Assembly: GCA_040882645.1 (NCBI GenBank)
Contig: JBBEAX010000105.1
Span: 1-9,487, forward strand
Direction of reading: 5' to 3'
DNA length: 9,487 nucleotides
DNA from: JAUYIV01 sp040882645
Lineage (GTDB): Bacteria > Actinomycetota > Acidimicrobiia > Spongiisociales > UBA11373
Shown here piece after piece: positions 1 through 5,774 of the stretch. Each line of letters starts with the position of its first letter. The first letter of the stretch is position 1. The notes beneath the pieces were generated by a model, which had not been told where the DNA came from, did no database searches, and saw only the letters and a program-made list of their open reading frames with translations. Made by a program: the position numbers and the translations under genes.

Positions 1-251
1 CCTTCGACGCCCTCCGGCGATGCCTCCGCGGCCTCGACACTGGCCACCTTCGCTTCGGCCGGACCCCGCTCGAGCCACGCCACCATCGCCGCCACCCGCT
101 CCGCTGGCCCCTCGATGTGAGCCTCGACCGCGCCATCCTCCCGATTGCGTACCCATCCGGCCACCCCGATTCGTTCGGCGGCCCGGCGAGTCGACCAGCG
201 GAAACCCACCCCCTGCACCCGCCCGGCAACCACCACCCTGACCGCCTTCAT
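1..251 (-). CDS. acyP: Acylphosphatase (3' end cut by window edge)
   Basis: Small cytosolic enzyme that hydrolyses acyl phosphates such as acetyl phosphate or 1,3-bisphosphoglycerate to the carboxylate and phosphate. Translating the minus strand from the ATG at 251 gives 83 codons without a stop before the window ends; the family is usually about 90 residues, so only a few are missing. The signature GRVQGVGFR (residues 10-18) forms the phosphate-binding loop with the catalytic Arg18. GWVRN (32-36) supplies the catalytic Asn36, and the 18-residue spacing between Arg and Asn is that of characterised acylphosphatases. The ATG overlaps the upstream lipoprotein stop as ATGA, and a GGTGGGG Shine-Dalgarno-like run lies just ahead of it. 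In many actinobacteria acyP sits between fpg and smc, so smc is the expected next gene outside the window (established synteny, not seen here). Confidence 0.95.
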   Translation of the reverse strand, partial: MKAVRVVVAGRVQGVGFRWSTRRAAERIGVAGWVRNREDGAVEAHIEGPAERVAAMVAWLERGPAEAKVASVEAAEASPEGVE

Positions 252-901
252 GCCCCACCGACGAAGTCGGCGACGATCTGCTCGTGCTCGGGGCAGAAAT
301 AGAGGGCGGCGGAGGCCAAAGTCGCCCCGACCGCGATGCCCTGGGAATCGTCGAGCGCACCCTCCAACTCCTCGATGGTGGACCGCTCGACCTCGAAGAG
401 GATGGCGGCCGCAGAGAGGGCCGCCCCATCGACGCCCCCGCCCGCGTCGAGCGAGGCGCAGGCAACGGTGCCGCCCGCGATCAGCGGCTCGTCGTCCAGA
501 ACGAGGTCGGCTCCTGCAGATGCGATCGCCGCCCGCACCGAGGAAAGGAATGCCTCGACGACCGAGGCGTCACCGGTCTGGGTCGGACACACCTGCACCA
601 GCCCGGCGACGATGACCTCGCGAATGATCAGATCGTCTGCCGGGTCACCGGGTGCTGCCGGCAACCCTCCGATGACCTCCTCGATCGAACCCCCCGACGA
701 GCACAAACGGACGATGGCATCGGCGAGGTCGTCCGCCGGCAGCTCCGCGAACCTCGAGCCGTCGAGAGCACGGTCTGCCTCAGCGGCAAACTGGATGGCG
801 GCCGGCATGAGCCCGCTCGAAGAGTCCTCTGGCGTTCCGGCGGAGCAGGCGGCGGCGACCAGGGTCATCGCCACCACCATCACACCTGACACCCGGCGCA
901 C
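248..901 (-). CDS. Predicted secreted lipoprotein with two DUF732-like cysteine modules
   Basis: I do not recognise a named gene. The 217-residue product begins with a short basic n-region (Arg2, Arg3), a hydrophobic stretch (7-18) and a lipobox-like AAAC ending at Cys19, so it is probably exported and lipid-anchored to the outer face of the membrane. A Ser/Gly/Glu-rich linker follows (20-30). The rest has two cysteine pairs: Cys67 with Cys105, and Cys148 with Cys203. The second half carries FLSSVRAA (118-125), a GGTVACASLDAG block (143-154) and a terminal YFCPEHEQ (201-208), resembling actinobacterial DUF732 proteins as I remember them. The first half has a weaker copy ending in VQVCP (102-106). 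The start is a GTG overlapping mutM by 22 bp, chosen for its strong Shine-Dalgarno and because the alternative ATG at 880 would remove the basic n-region. The stop overlaps acyP. Function unknown; export is well supported, the DUF732 link moderately. Confidence 0.88.
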   Translation of the reverse strand: MRRVSGVMVVAMTLVAAACSAGTPEDSSSGLMPAAIQFAAEADRALDGSRFAELPADDLADAIVRLCSSGGSIEEVIGGLPAAPGDPADDLIIREVIVAGLVQVCPTQTGDASVVEAFLSSVRAAIASAGADLVLDDEPLIAGGTVACASLDAGGGVDGAALSAAAILFEVERSTIEELEGALDDSQGIAVGATLASAALYFCPEHEQIVADFVGGA

Positions 902-1710
902 CAGAAACTGCTCCTATTGCGGATGATGCTCCTCTCGATGATGCCACCACACCGCCGACATGGTTCCCCCTCGCGCCCGTACGCCGCCAGACGCTGCAGG
1001 TAATCGCCGGCGCGGCCGTCGGGGAGCAGGTAGGCGAGGTCGCCCAGGCTGGTCCCCCCGTGGCGGATACCGGCTTCGAGCACGGGTCGGATGGCCCGCC
1101 GGAGCGCGCGCACCTCGAGCGGGCCGAGGGATCCTCCGGGGCGATCGGGGCGAATGGCGGCGCGGTGGAGGACCTCGTCGACATAGATGTTGCCGAGGCC
1201 ACTGATGATCCGTTGGTCGAGCAGCAGCGCCTTGATCGGGCTGATGCGACCGGCCAGCGCCTGCTCGAGGGTCCGGGAGGTGGGGAGGTCACCGAGCGCG
1301 TCCCGTCCGATCCGCCCCTCGAACATCAATGCCAGTTCGTCGGCCGTCCACGCCGCCACGAACCCGAAAGTACGCGGGTCCACCAGCCTGACCTCTACCG
1401 GCCCATCGATCCGGACGACGACGTTGGTGTGCGGGGCTTCGGCCTCGCCCGGCTCTGCCACCGCGATCCGTCCCGACATCCCCAGGTGAGTCACCCAGGT
1501 GATATCGCCTTCGAGCCGGGCGAGGAGGAACTTGCCGAGCCGGTCGAGCGATTCGATCCGCCGCCCGACGACCCGATCGGCAAAGTCGCCCGGCCGTTCC
1601 TGCCGACGGACCATCCGGTCACGCCGCACATCGGCCGACAAGATCATGTGCCCCACGATCACCGGGGCGAGAAATCGGCGAGTGGACTCGACTTCGGGCA
1701 GCTCAGGCAT
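880..1710 (-). CDS. mutM: Formamidopyrimidine-DNA glycosylase (Fpg/MutM)
   Basis: Base-excision repair enzyme that removes 8-oxoguanine and formamidopyrimidines and nicks the abasic site by beta/delta elimination. The 276-residue product has the full family layout. MPELPEVE gives the catalytic Pro2 and Glu3 once Met1 is removed. Lys60 (RLGKFLL) matches the conserved lysine of the N-terminal domain. THLGMSG (75-80) and DPRTFGF (111-117) carry the residues that fill the gap left by the flipped base. ISGLGNIYVDE (169-179) is the helix-two-turn-helix. The C-terminal zinc finger has Cys251, Cys254, Cys271 and Cys274, with Arg266 in the NRSSF turn. No key residue is missing. The ATG overlaps the rnc stop by 8 bp and has no clear Shine-Dalgarno, suggesting coupling to rnc translation. 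The zinc finger and PELPE start distinguish it from plant/fungal-type and Nei homologues, although a Nei-like substrate range cannot be excluded by eye. Confidence 0.97.
   Translation of the reverse strand: MPELPEVESTRRFLAPVIVGHMILSADVRRDRMVRRQERPGDFADRVVGRRIESLDRLGKFLLARLEGDITWVTHLGMSGRIAVAEPGEAEAPHTNVVVRIDGPVEVRLVDPRTFGFVAAWTADELALMFEGRIGRDALGDLPTSRTLEQALAGRISPIKALLLDQRIISGLGNIYVDEVLHRAAIRPDRPGGSLGPLEVRALRRAIRPVLEAGIRHGGTSLGDLAYLLPDGRAGDYLQRLAAYGREGEPCRRCGGIIERSIIRNRSSFWCAGCQV
911..915 (-). promoter_or_regulatory. Shine-Dalgarno that fixes the lipoprotein start
   Basis: On the minus strand this reads AGGAG, followed by 9 nt and then the GTG at 901-899. It lies inside the 3' end of mutM. 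This good match and spacing favour the GTG start over the in-frame ATG at 880-878, which shares one base with the mutM stop but would give a signal sequence without its two arginines. Confidence 0.7.
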
Positions 1711-2392
1711 CGGTCAAGCCGCGCGCTTCGAGCGCCGCCCGGGCGGCGGCCTGCTGAGCGCGCTTCTTGGATGTGCCGGTGCCGCGACCGACCACTTCGT
1801 CTCCCACCCGGACCGTCGCGGCGAATGCCCGGGAATGGTCGGGCCCCGAGCCGATCATGTCGTACACCGGGACACGTCCCTCCTGGGCGATCACCTCCTG
1901 GAGCCGGGTCTTGTAGTCGCGTTCGCCGGGGGCAGAGGCGCGTTCGGCAATGATCGGCCGCCACCGTTCGAGAACGACTTCCCGAGCGGCTTCAAACCCT
2001 CCGTCGAGGAACACCGCGCCGATCAGGGCCTCCATGCCGTCCGACAGGATCGATGCCTTGTGGCGCCCCCCGCTGGCCTCCTCTCCACGGCTGACCCGCA
2101 GCGACGCGTCGAGGCCGATCGAACGGGCGACCACGGCCAGGGTCGCCTCGTTGACCACCCCCGCCCGCACCTTGGCCATCTCACCCTCGGTCAGACCCCA
2201 GGCTTCATGGAGTTCGGTCGAGACGATCAGCCCCAGCACCGCGTCGCCGAGGAACTCGAGCCGCTCGTTCGATTCGTCGGTGTCCTCCTCGCCGATCCAT
2301 GACCGGTGGGTGAGGGCGAGGTCGAGAAGCGAGCGGTCGACAAAGGTGTAGCCGAGGGCAGTCTCGAGTGCCGGGGCGGGCTCAGCCACCAC
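1703..2392 (-). CDS. rnc: Ribonuclease III
   Basis: Double-stranded RNA endonuclease that releases pre-16S and pre-23S rRNA from the primary transcript and cuts structured mRNAs. The 229-residue product has an N-terminal endonuclease domain with the signature NERLEFLGD (42-50) containing Glu43, Glu46 and Asp50. The second metal-binding set is Asp118 and Glu121 in SDGMEALIGA. A double-stranded RNA-binding domain spans about 158-226, starting at DYKTRLQE and ending with the GTSKKRAQQAAA helix. All expected catalytic acids are present. The start is GTG in a GTGGTG pair and overlaps plsX by 11 bp; GAGG lies 9 nt upstream. The plsX-rnc-mutM run of overlapping genes is a common actinobacterial arrangement and places rRNA processing in the same transcript as L32. 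Confidence 0.97.
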   Translation of the reverse strand: MVAEPAPALETALGYTFVDRSLLDLALTHRSWIGEEDTDESNERLEFLGDAVLGLIVSTELHEAWGLTEGEMAKVRAGVVNEATLAVVARSIGLDASLRVSRGEEASGGRHKASILSDGMEALIGAVFLDGGFEAAREVVLERWRPIIAERASAPGERDYKTRLQEVIAQEGRVPVYDMIGSGPDHSRAFAATVRVGDEVVGRGTGTSKKRAQQAAARAALEARGLTDA

Positions 2393-3368
2393 TCAGCCCG
2401 GCCTCGATGCGCGCCACCAGTCCCCGTTCGGCGCCTTCGGCGGCCATCGCGAGGGCATTGGCGATGGCAACGCGCGACGACGACCCGTGTGCGATCACCA
2501 CGGTGCCCTTCACCCCTACAAGGTGTGCTCCGCCATATGCCTCGGGATCAAACCGCTCGCGCAGAGCCATGAGGCGGGGGAGAATCACTTGGGCCGCGGT
2601 CTGCACTTCGGGATCGGTGTCCGCCGAGATCGCCTCGAGAATCACCCGGGCCACTGCCCGGACCGAGCCCTCGGCGGTCTTGAGAAGCACATTGCCGGTG
2701 AAGCCGTCGGTGACGATCACATCGGCCTTGCCTCTGCCCAGGTCGCGGCCCTCGACATTGCCCACGAAGCGGATGGCCGCCTGCCCGGACAGGACCTTGT
2801 AGGCCTCGCGTTCGAGATCGCGGCCCTTGCCCTCCTCCTCACCGATGTTGAGCAGCCCCACCGTGGGCTCGGCGACCCCGAGGTACACCTCGGCCACCAC
2901 CGAGCCCATGACGGCGAACTGGGCAAGGTGGCTGGCCTTGACATCGATGTTGGCGCCGGCGTCGAGCACCACCGTCGGGGTGCCCAAGGGGAAGATCGTG
3001 GCGATCGCCGGCCGGGACACGCCGGGGATACGCCCGATGACGATGGCGGCCGCAGCCATCGCCGCTCCGGTGGATCCTGCCGAGACCATGCCATCGGCCG
3101 CGCCTTCGCTGACGAGACGGGCGGCGACGCTCACCGATGCGCCCTTCTTCTCGCGGATCGCGGCGGCGGGGTCATCGCTCATATCGATGACATCGGGAGC
3201 GTGAACGATCGGGAGATCGAGGCCGGCCTTCTCGAGTTCAGTGCGAAGAAGGCCCTCGTCGCCCACGAGAACGACGTCGACCCCGCGGGCGGACGCGTCG
3301 AACGCGCCAAGGACCGTCTGCTGTGGGGCGAAGTCCCCGCCCATGGCGTCGAGCGCTATGCGGACCAT
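2382..3368 (-). CDS. plsX: Phosphate acyltransferase PlsX
   Basis: Peripheral membrane enzyme converting acyl-ACP and phosphate to acyl phosphate, the donor used by PlsY for the first acylation of glycerol-3-phosphate in phospholipid synthesis. The 328-residue product has the family landmarks in order: IALDAMGGD (4-12), SAGSTGA (97-102 region), NIGEEEGKG (174-182), DGFTGNV (221-227) and GGAHLVGVKG (279-288). Length and motifs are normal. The ATG at 3368 is supported by the immediate LDAMGGD motif and a GAGG 8 nt upstream. The 73-nt gap to rpmF is the second-largest in the window and is somewhat more AT-rich than its surroundings. It could hold a weak promoter, but no convincing -35/-10 pair is visible. 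The rpmF-plsX pairing is widespread in bacteria. PlsY is not in the window. Confidence 0.97.
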   Translation of the reverse strand: MVRIALDAMGGDFAPQQTVLGAFDASARGVDVVLVGDEGLLRTELEKAGLDLPIVHAPDVIDMSDDPAAAIREKKGASVSVAARLVSEGAADGMVSAGSTGAAMAAAAIVIGRIPGVSRPAIATIFPLGTPTVVLDAGANIDVKASHLAQFAVMGSVVAEVYLGVAEPTVGLLNIGEEEGKGRDLEREAYKVLSGQAAIRFVGNVEGRDLGRGKADVIVTDGFTGNVLLKTAEGSVRAVARVILEAISADTDPEVQTAAQVILPRLMALRERFDPEAYGGAHLVGVKGTVVIAHGSSSRVAIANALAMAAEGAERGLVARIEAGLSGG

Positions 3369-3441
3369 GAACTGGGCCTCAAGATATGCGGAAATCGTTC
3401 ACGGCACCAATGAAAAGTCGTCATTGCCGATCGCCGCGACC

Positions 3442-3615
3442 TCAGCTGGGGAGGACCTCCCGGCCCTTGTACGTACCGCACTCTTTGCACACGCGGTGAG
3501 AAAGCTTGGGCGCGTTGCACTGGGGGCAGCGAATGGTGGCGGTCGGAGTCACCTTCCACGTCGCCTTCCGCTGCCGGGTCCGGGAGCGGGACATCTTTTT
3601 CTTCGGGACCGCCAT
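3442..3615 (-). CDS. rpmF: 50S ribosomal protein L32
   Basis: Small zinc-ribbon protein of the large ribosomal subunit, here 57 residues. The start MAVPKKKMSRSRTRQR is characteristic of L32. The ribbon has two CxxC pairs, Cys30/Cys33 (RCPQC) and Cys43/Cys46 (VCKEC), followed by TYKGREVL. Because all four cysteines are kept, this is the zinc-binding (C+) form rather than the zinc-independent paralogue that some actinobacteria express under zinc starvation (inference from family knowledge). The ATG lies 18 nt after the DUF177 stop, with AAAGG ahead of it. The DUF177-rpmF pair is one of the most conserved bacterial gene neighbourhoods and suggests joint production of L32 and a factor in 50S or 23S rRNA maturation. 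Confidence 0.97.
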   Translation of the reverse strand: MAVPKKKMSRSRTRQRKATWKVTPTATIRCPQCNAPKLSHRVCKECGTYKGREVLPS

Positions 3616-3633
3616 GACGCGCCTTTCGAGACC

Positions 3634-4134
3634 TCAGGATTCGAACAATTCCCGCAACGACGCAAACGGGGAGTCGCCATCCTCGTCGTGCCCCGGGCAG
3701 GAGTTGGTATTCAAGTCGCCCCCGCACGTGGCGCAAATTCCGCGACAGTCGGGCTTGCACGTCGGAATAAGCGTCACCGACAGCAATACGGTGTCGCGTA
3801 TGGGGATTTCGAGGTCGGCGACGTCTCCATCGAGGGGGTAGGCGTCGGGGTCCTCATCGAGCCCGAGCACCTCGGAGAACTCGACTCGAAGGGTTTCGGC
3901 CCACTCCACCAGGCAGCGGTGACAGGTATGGGTGACGTCGGTGTCGATCACCCCCCGGACGAGCACTCCCCCGGCCGCGCCCTGCAACCCCAGATCGGCG
4001 TGCAGATGAGGCCCCACCACCGATAGCTCCAGGGGCCACTCGATCTCGGCGTCGATGGTGACGGAACGGCGCTTGCCGCCATCGCCGAGAACATCGGAAA
4101 CGGGGATGCGGAAGGGAGCATGTCCCCGAGTCAT
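3634..4134 (-). CDS. DUF177 / YceD family zinc-ribbon protein
   Basis: Member of the DUF177 (YceD) family, which is almost always encoded next to rpmF and has been linked to 23S rRNA or 50S maturation; the biochemical activity is not firmly established. The 166-residue product begins with a beta-rich region. CHRC at 71-74 follows, then the family C-terminal block with Cys126, Cys130, Cys134, Cys137 and Cys146, including the CATCGGDLN stretch (134-141). The cysteine layout suggests a bound zinc ion. The ATG at 4134 has GAGG 5 nt upstream (4140-4143), and a 95-bp palindrome begins 13 bp upstream of the start. The gene therefore heads the downstream cluster, and the palindrome would lie in its leader if transcription begins at or reads through that gap. 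It corresponds by position to M. tuberculosis Rv2926c (from memory). Confidence 0.95.
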   Translation of the reverse strand: MTRGHAPFRIPVSDVLGDGGKRRSVTIDAEIEWPLELSVVGPHLHADLGLQGAAGGVLVRGVIDTDVTHTCHRCLVEWAETLRVEFSEVLGLDEDPDAYPLDGDVADLEIPIRDTVLLSVTLIPTCKPDCRGICATCGGDLNTNSCPGHDEDGDSPFASLRELFES

Positions 4135-4139
4135 TGGTG

Positions 4140-4143
4140 CCTC
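4140..4143 (-). promoter_or_regulatory. Shine-Dalgarno of the DUF177 gene, beside the palindrome
   Basis: Minus-strand GAGG, 5 nt ahead of the ATG at 4134. Only four bases separate it from the outer arm of the palindrome at 4148, so folding of that stem in RNA could affect ribosome access or transcript stability. The site is seen directly; any regulatory effect is inference. Confidence 0.55.
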
Positions 4144-4147
4144 GTCT

Positions 4148-4242
4148 TAGGGGGTGGACGAATAGGTCGCTGGCTTCATAGGGTCTCGGCTTGTGGCAAG
4201 CCGAGACCCTATCCCGGGGCGAGCCTATTCGCTCACCCCCTA
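4148..4242. repeat. 95-bp nested palindrome with TA-bounded 19-bp outer arms
   Basis: The outer arms, 4148-4166 and 4224-4242, are inverted copies of 19 bp with 17 matches; the only differences are an adjacent GA versus AG at arm positions 10-11. The inner arms, 4178-4193 (ATAGGGTCTCGGCTTG) and 4197-4212, are perfect 16-bp inverted copies around a 3-nt loop (TGG). The two spacers, 4167-4177 and 4213-4223, are both 11 nt but mostly non-complementary. The ends read TA-GGGGG and CCCCC-TA. It fills almost all of the gap between the SepIVA-like stop (4244) and the DUF177 start. No T-run follows the stem on either strand, so it is not a standard intrinsic terminator. Candidates are a miniature inverted-repeat element (TA ends fit families that duplicate TA on insertion, such as IS630/mariner relatives), a REP-like element, a protein-binding site, or an RNA stem-loop. 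Confidence 0.9.
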
Positions 4243-4243
4243 G

Positions 4244-4765
4244 TCAGTCTTCGTGGCGCCGCGCCTGATGCAGCTCTGCGCGGAACCCTCTCACCTGGGA
4301 GAGTAGATCGGATAGCACCGTCTCGGTTTGCTCGAACGCCTGCTCCGAGTAGTCCTCTGCCTCGAGCCGGATCCGGGTCGCCTCGTTCTCGGCATGGCGG
4401 ATCAGGGCGTTGGCCTCGTCGACCGCTTCCTTCACGATGTACGACTCGGTCACCAATTCCTCGGAACGCTGCCGGGCTCTTTCGAGCATCTCGCGCGCCT
4501 TCTCATTGGTACGGGCCACGAATGCCTCACGCTCCCGCACCATCCAACGCGCCGCCCGTAGCTCTTCGGGGAGGTCGTCGCGCAGGCGATAAAGCATGTC
4601 GAGGAGCCGGTCGCGATCGAGCATCACGTTGCCCGAGAGGGGAACCGTCCGGGCCCCCTCGACGGCGATGATCAGCTCGTCGACGAGTTCGAGCAGTTCA
4701 CCCAACCGGGGCGGTACCGGGATCTCGTCGGGGGGATCGATGCCGAGGTCGTGCTCGTCGGTCAT
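4244..4765 (-). CDS. SepIVA-like (DivIVA-related) coiled-coil protein
   Basis: Predicted 173-residue cytosolic coiled-coil protein. After an acidic, Pro-rich N-terminus (1-20) comes a short helix-rich segment with LLELVDELI (24-32) and VPLSGNVMLDRDRLLDML (41-58). A long charged helix (about 65-170), rich in Glu, Arg and Ala, follows and contains RARQRSEELV and RHAENEATRIRLEAEDY. No membrane segment or cysteine is present. The pattern 'ELVDELxxxVExARxVPLxxN, then DELPxEL-like, then long coiled coil' and the position between DUF177 and coaD match mycobacterial SepIVA (Rv2927c), an essential septum and elongation factor, as I recall it. This protein is roughly 70 residues shorter, mostly in the middle of the coiled coil. 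The ATG at 4765 overlaps the coaD stop as ATGA, and AGGAGAGG (4774-4781) stands 8 nt ahead. The longer open frame up to 5068 runs inside coaD and is not coding. A role in cell division or envelope growth is inferred. Confidence 0.88.
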   Translation of the reverse strand: MTDEHDLGIDPPDEIPVPPRLGELLELVDELIIAVEGARTVPLSGNVMLDRDRLLDMLYRLRDDLPEELRAARWMVREREAFVARTNEKAREMLERARQRSEELVTESYIVKEAVDEANALIRHAENEATRIRLEAEDYSEQAFEQTETVLSDLLSQVRGFRAELHQARRHED

Positions 4766-5235
4766 TTGCGGAACCTCTCCTGAAGGGCCTTGGCGACGAC
4801 ATCGGGGACGAGTTCGTCCACCGATCCCCCGAATCCGGCTACTTCCTTCACCAGTGACGAAGACAGGTAGCCGAACTCCGGCTTGGTGGCGATGAACATG
4901 GTCACGATGCCGGAAAGCTGCCGGTTCATTTGGGCGAGCTGGATCTCGTAGTCGAAGTCGGTCATCGCCCGCAGGCCCTTCACCACGATGTCGGCGCCGA
5001 CCTCGCGAGCAAAGTCGACGAGCAGGCCCTCGAACCCCGCCACCTCGACGGTGTCCCAGGGGCAACACTCCTCGAGCATCGCCTTTCGCTCCTCGATCGT
5101 GAACAGCGGCTGCTTCGAGGGATTGATGACCACGCCGACCACCACCCGATCGAATACGGCAACGCAGCGCGATACGACGTCGACATGCCCGTTGGTCGGC
5201 GGGTCGAAACTGCCGGGGACCAGAGCCGTGATCAC
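4762..5235 (-). CDS. coaD: Phosphopantetheine adenylyltransferase
   Basis: Penultimate step of coenzyme A synthesis: transfers AMP from ATP to 4'-phosphopantetheine, giving dephospho-CoA and pyrophosphate. The 157-residue product is of normal length. The nucleotidyltransferase signature GSFDPPTNGH (8-17) contains the TxGH ATP-binding motif. KGLRAMTDFDYE (86-97) includes the conserved KGLR and substrate-pocket residues, and LSSSLVKEVAGFGG (124-137) is the family's C-terminal motif. The start is GTG, overlapping the rsmD stop as GTGA, with a perfect AAGGAGG (5240-5246) only 4 nt ahead. The rsmD-coaD pair is highly conserved in bacteria. CoA supply fits the acyl-phosphate metabolism of plsX in the adjoining cluster, although joint regulation is only inferred. 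Confidence 0.98.
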   Translation of the reverse strand: MITALVPGSFDPPTNGHVDVVSRCVAVFDRVVVGVVINPSKQPLFTIEERKAMLEECCPWDTVEVAGFEGLLVDFAREVGADIVVKGLRAMTDFDYEIQLAQMNRQLSGIVTMFIATKPEFGYLSSSLVKEVAGFGGSVDELVPDVVAKALQERFRK

Positions 5236-5774
5236 CGATCCTCCTTGGTCAGCATGGTGACCTCCGCATCTCCGTATCGGCGCCGACCGGCAACCTCGAG
5301 GCCGGAAGGCAGCGCGGGTTCGCCGGTTCCCACCCGGCGGTGGAGCACCACGATCGCGCCGTCGGCCAGCCTACGGGTCAATAGGCCGAGAACCTGTTCA
5401 ACCGACGGTAGTGCCAGGTCGTAGGGGGGGTCAACGAATGCAAGATCCACTCGAGTCCCCGGCTTCTTGAGGTGATCCTCGACCTTCTCGGGAACGACCG
5501 CCCCACCGAGCCCGACCGTGTCGACGTTCTCCCGCAGCACCCGGGCCACATCGCGCCGCCACTCGACGAAAGTGGCCGACTGCGCCCCTCTGCTCAGCGC
5601 CTCGAGGCCAAGGCTGCCGGATCCTGCGTAGAGGTCGAGCACCCGGGCATCGTTGACCGCCGACCCGAGCGAGGAGAAGATCGCCTCCTTTACCCGGTCC
5701 ATCATCGGCCGGGTGGAGTCACCCGGCGGACCCTTGAGCCGGCGTCCCTTGGCGGCTCCGGCGATGATCCTCAC
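5232..5774 (-). CDS. rsmD: 16S rRNA (guanine-N2) methyltransferase RsmD
   Basis: S-adenosylmethionine-dependent enzyme that methylates the exocyclic amine of G966 (E. coli numbering) of 16S rRNA in the assembled small subunit. The 180-residue product starts with the family pattern MRIIAGxxKGRRL (1-13), then TRPMMDRVKEAIFSSL (21-36). The SAM-binding motif VLDLYAGSGSLGLEAL spans 45-60, and the catalytic DPPY is at 115-118. The start is GTG and overlaps the recG stop as GTGA. No Shine-Dalgarno is visible upstream, so translation probably depends on ribosomes finishing recG. The final residues overlap coaD in the same way. The 'RsmD family' call is firm; the exact target base is inferred from the family. 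Confidence 0.97.
   Translation of the reverse strand: MRIIAGAAKGRRLKGPPGDSTRPMMDRVKEAIFSSLGSAVNDARVLDLYAGSGSLGLEALSRGAQSATFVEWRRDVARVLRENVDTVGLGGAVVPEKVEDHLKKPGTRVDLAFVDPPYDLALPSVEQVLGLLTRRLADGAIVVLHRRVGTGEPALPSGLEVAGRRRYGDAEVTMLTKEDR

Noticed and set aside
1060..1953. Plus-strand open frame of 297 codons opposite mutM and rnc
   Set aside because: It spans two well-supported minus-strand genes, has a low-complexity Arg/Pro/Asp composition and no recognisable motifs.
2487..3413. Long plus-strand open frame of 308 codons opposite plsX
   Set aside because: It is antisense to a clear plsX. Its His/Gly/Asp-rich translation matches no family I know and is typical of reverse-strand frames in GC-rich coding DNA.
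3369..3441. Promoter between rpmF and plsX (TTGGTG, 16 nt, CATATC on the minus strand)
   Set aside because: Both hexamers are poor matches to the consensus, and the inferred start point would fall within or next to the plsX ribosome site. Too weak to list.
4148..4242. Palindrome as an intrinsic (rho-independent) terminator
   Set aside because: Neither strand has a run of T after the stem: minus continues AGACGAGG, plus continues GTCAGTCTTC. Termination by another mechanism remains possible but is not shown.
4766..5068. N-terminal extension of the SepIVA-like gene to 274 residues
   Set aside because: The extra 101 codons lie entirely within coaD in another frame and read as Arg-rich non-protein. 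The ATG at 4765 has a strong Shine-Dalgarno and a 4-bp overlap with coaD.
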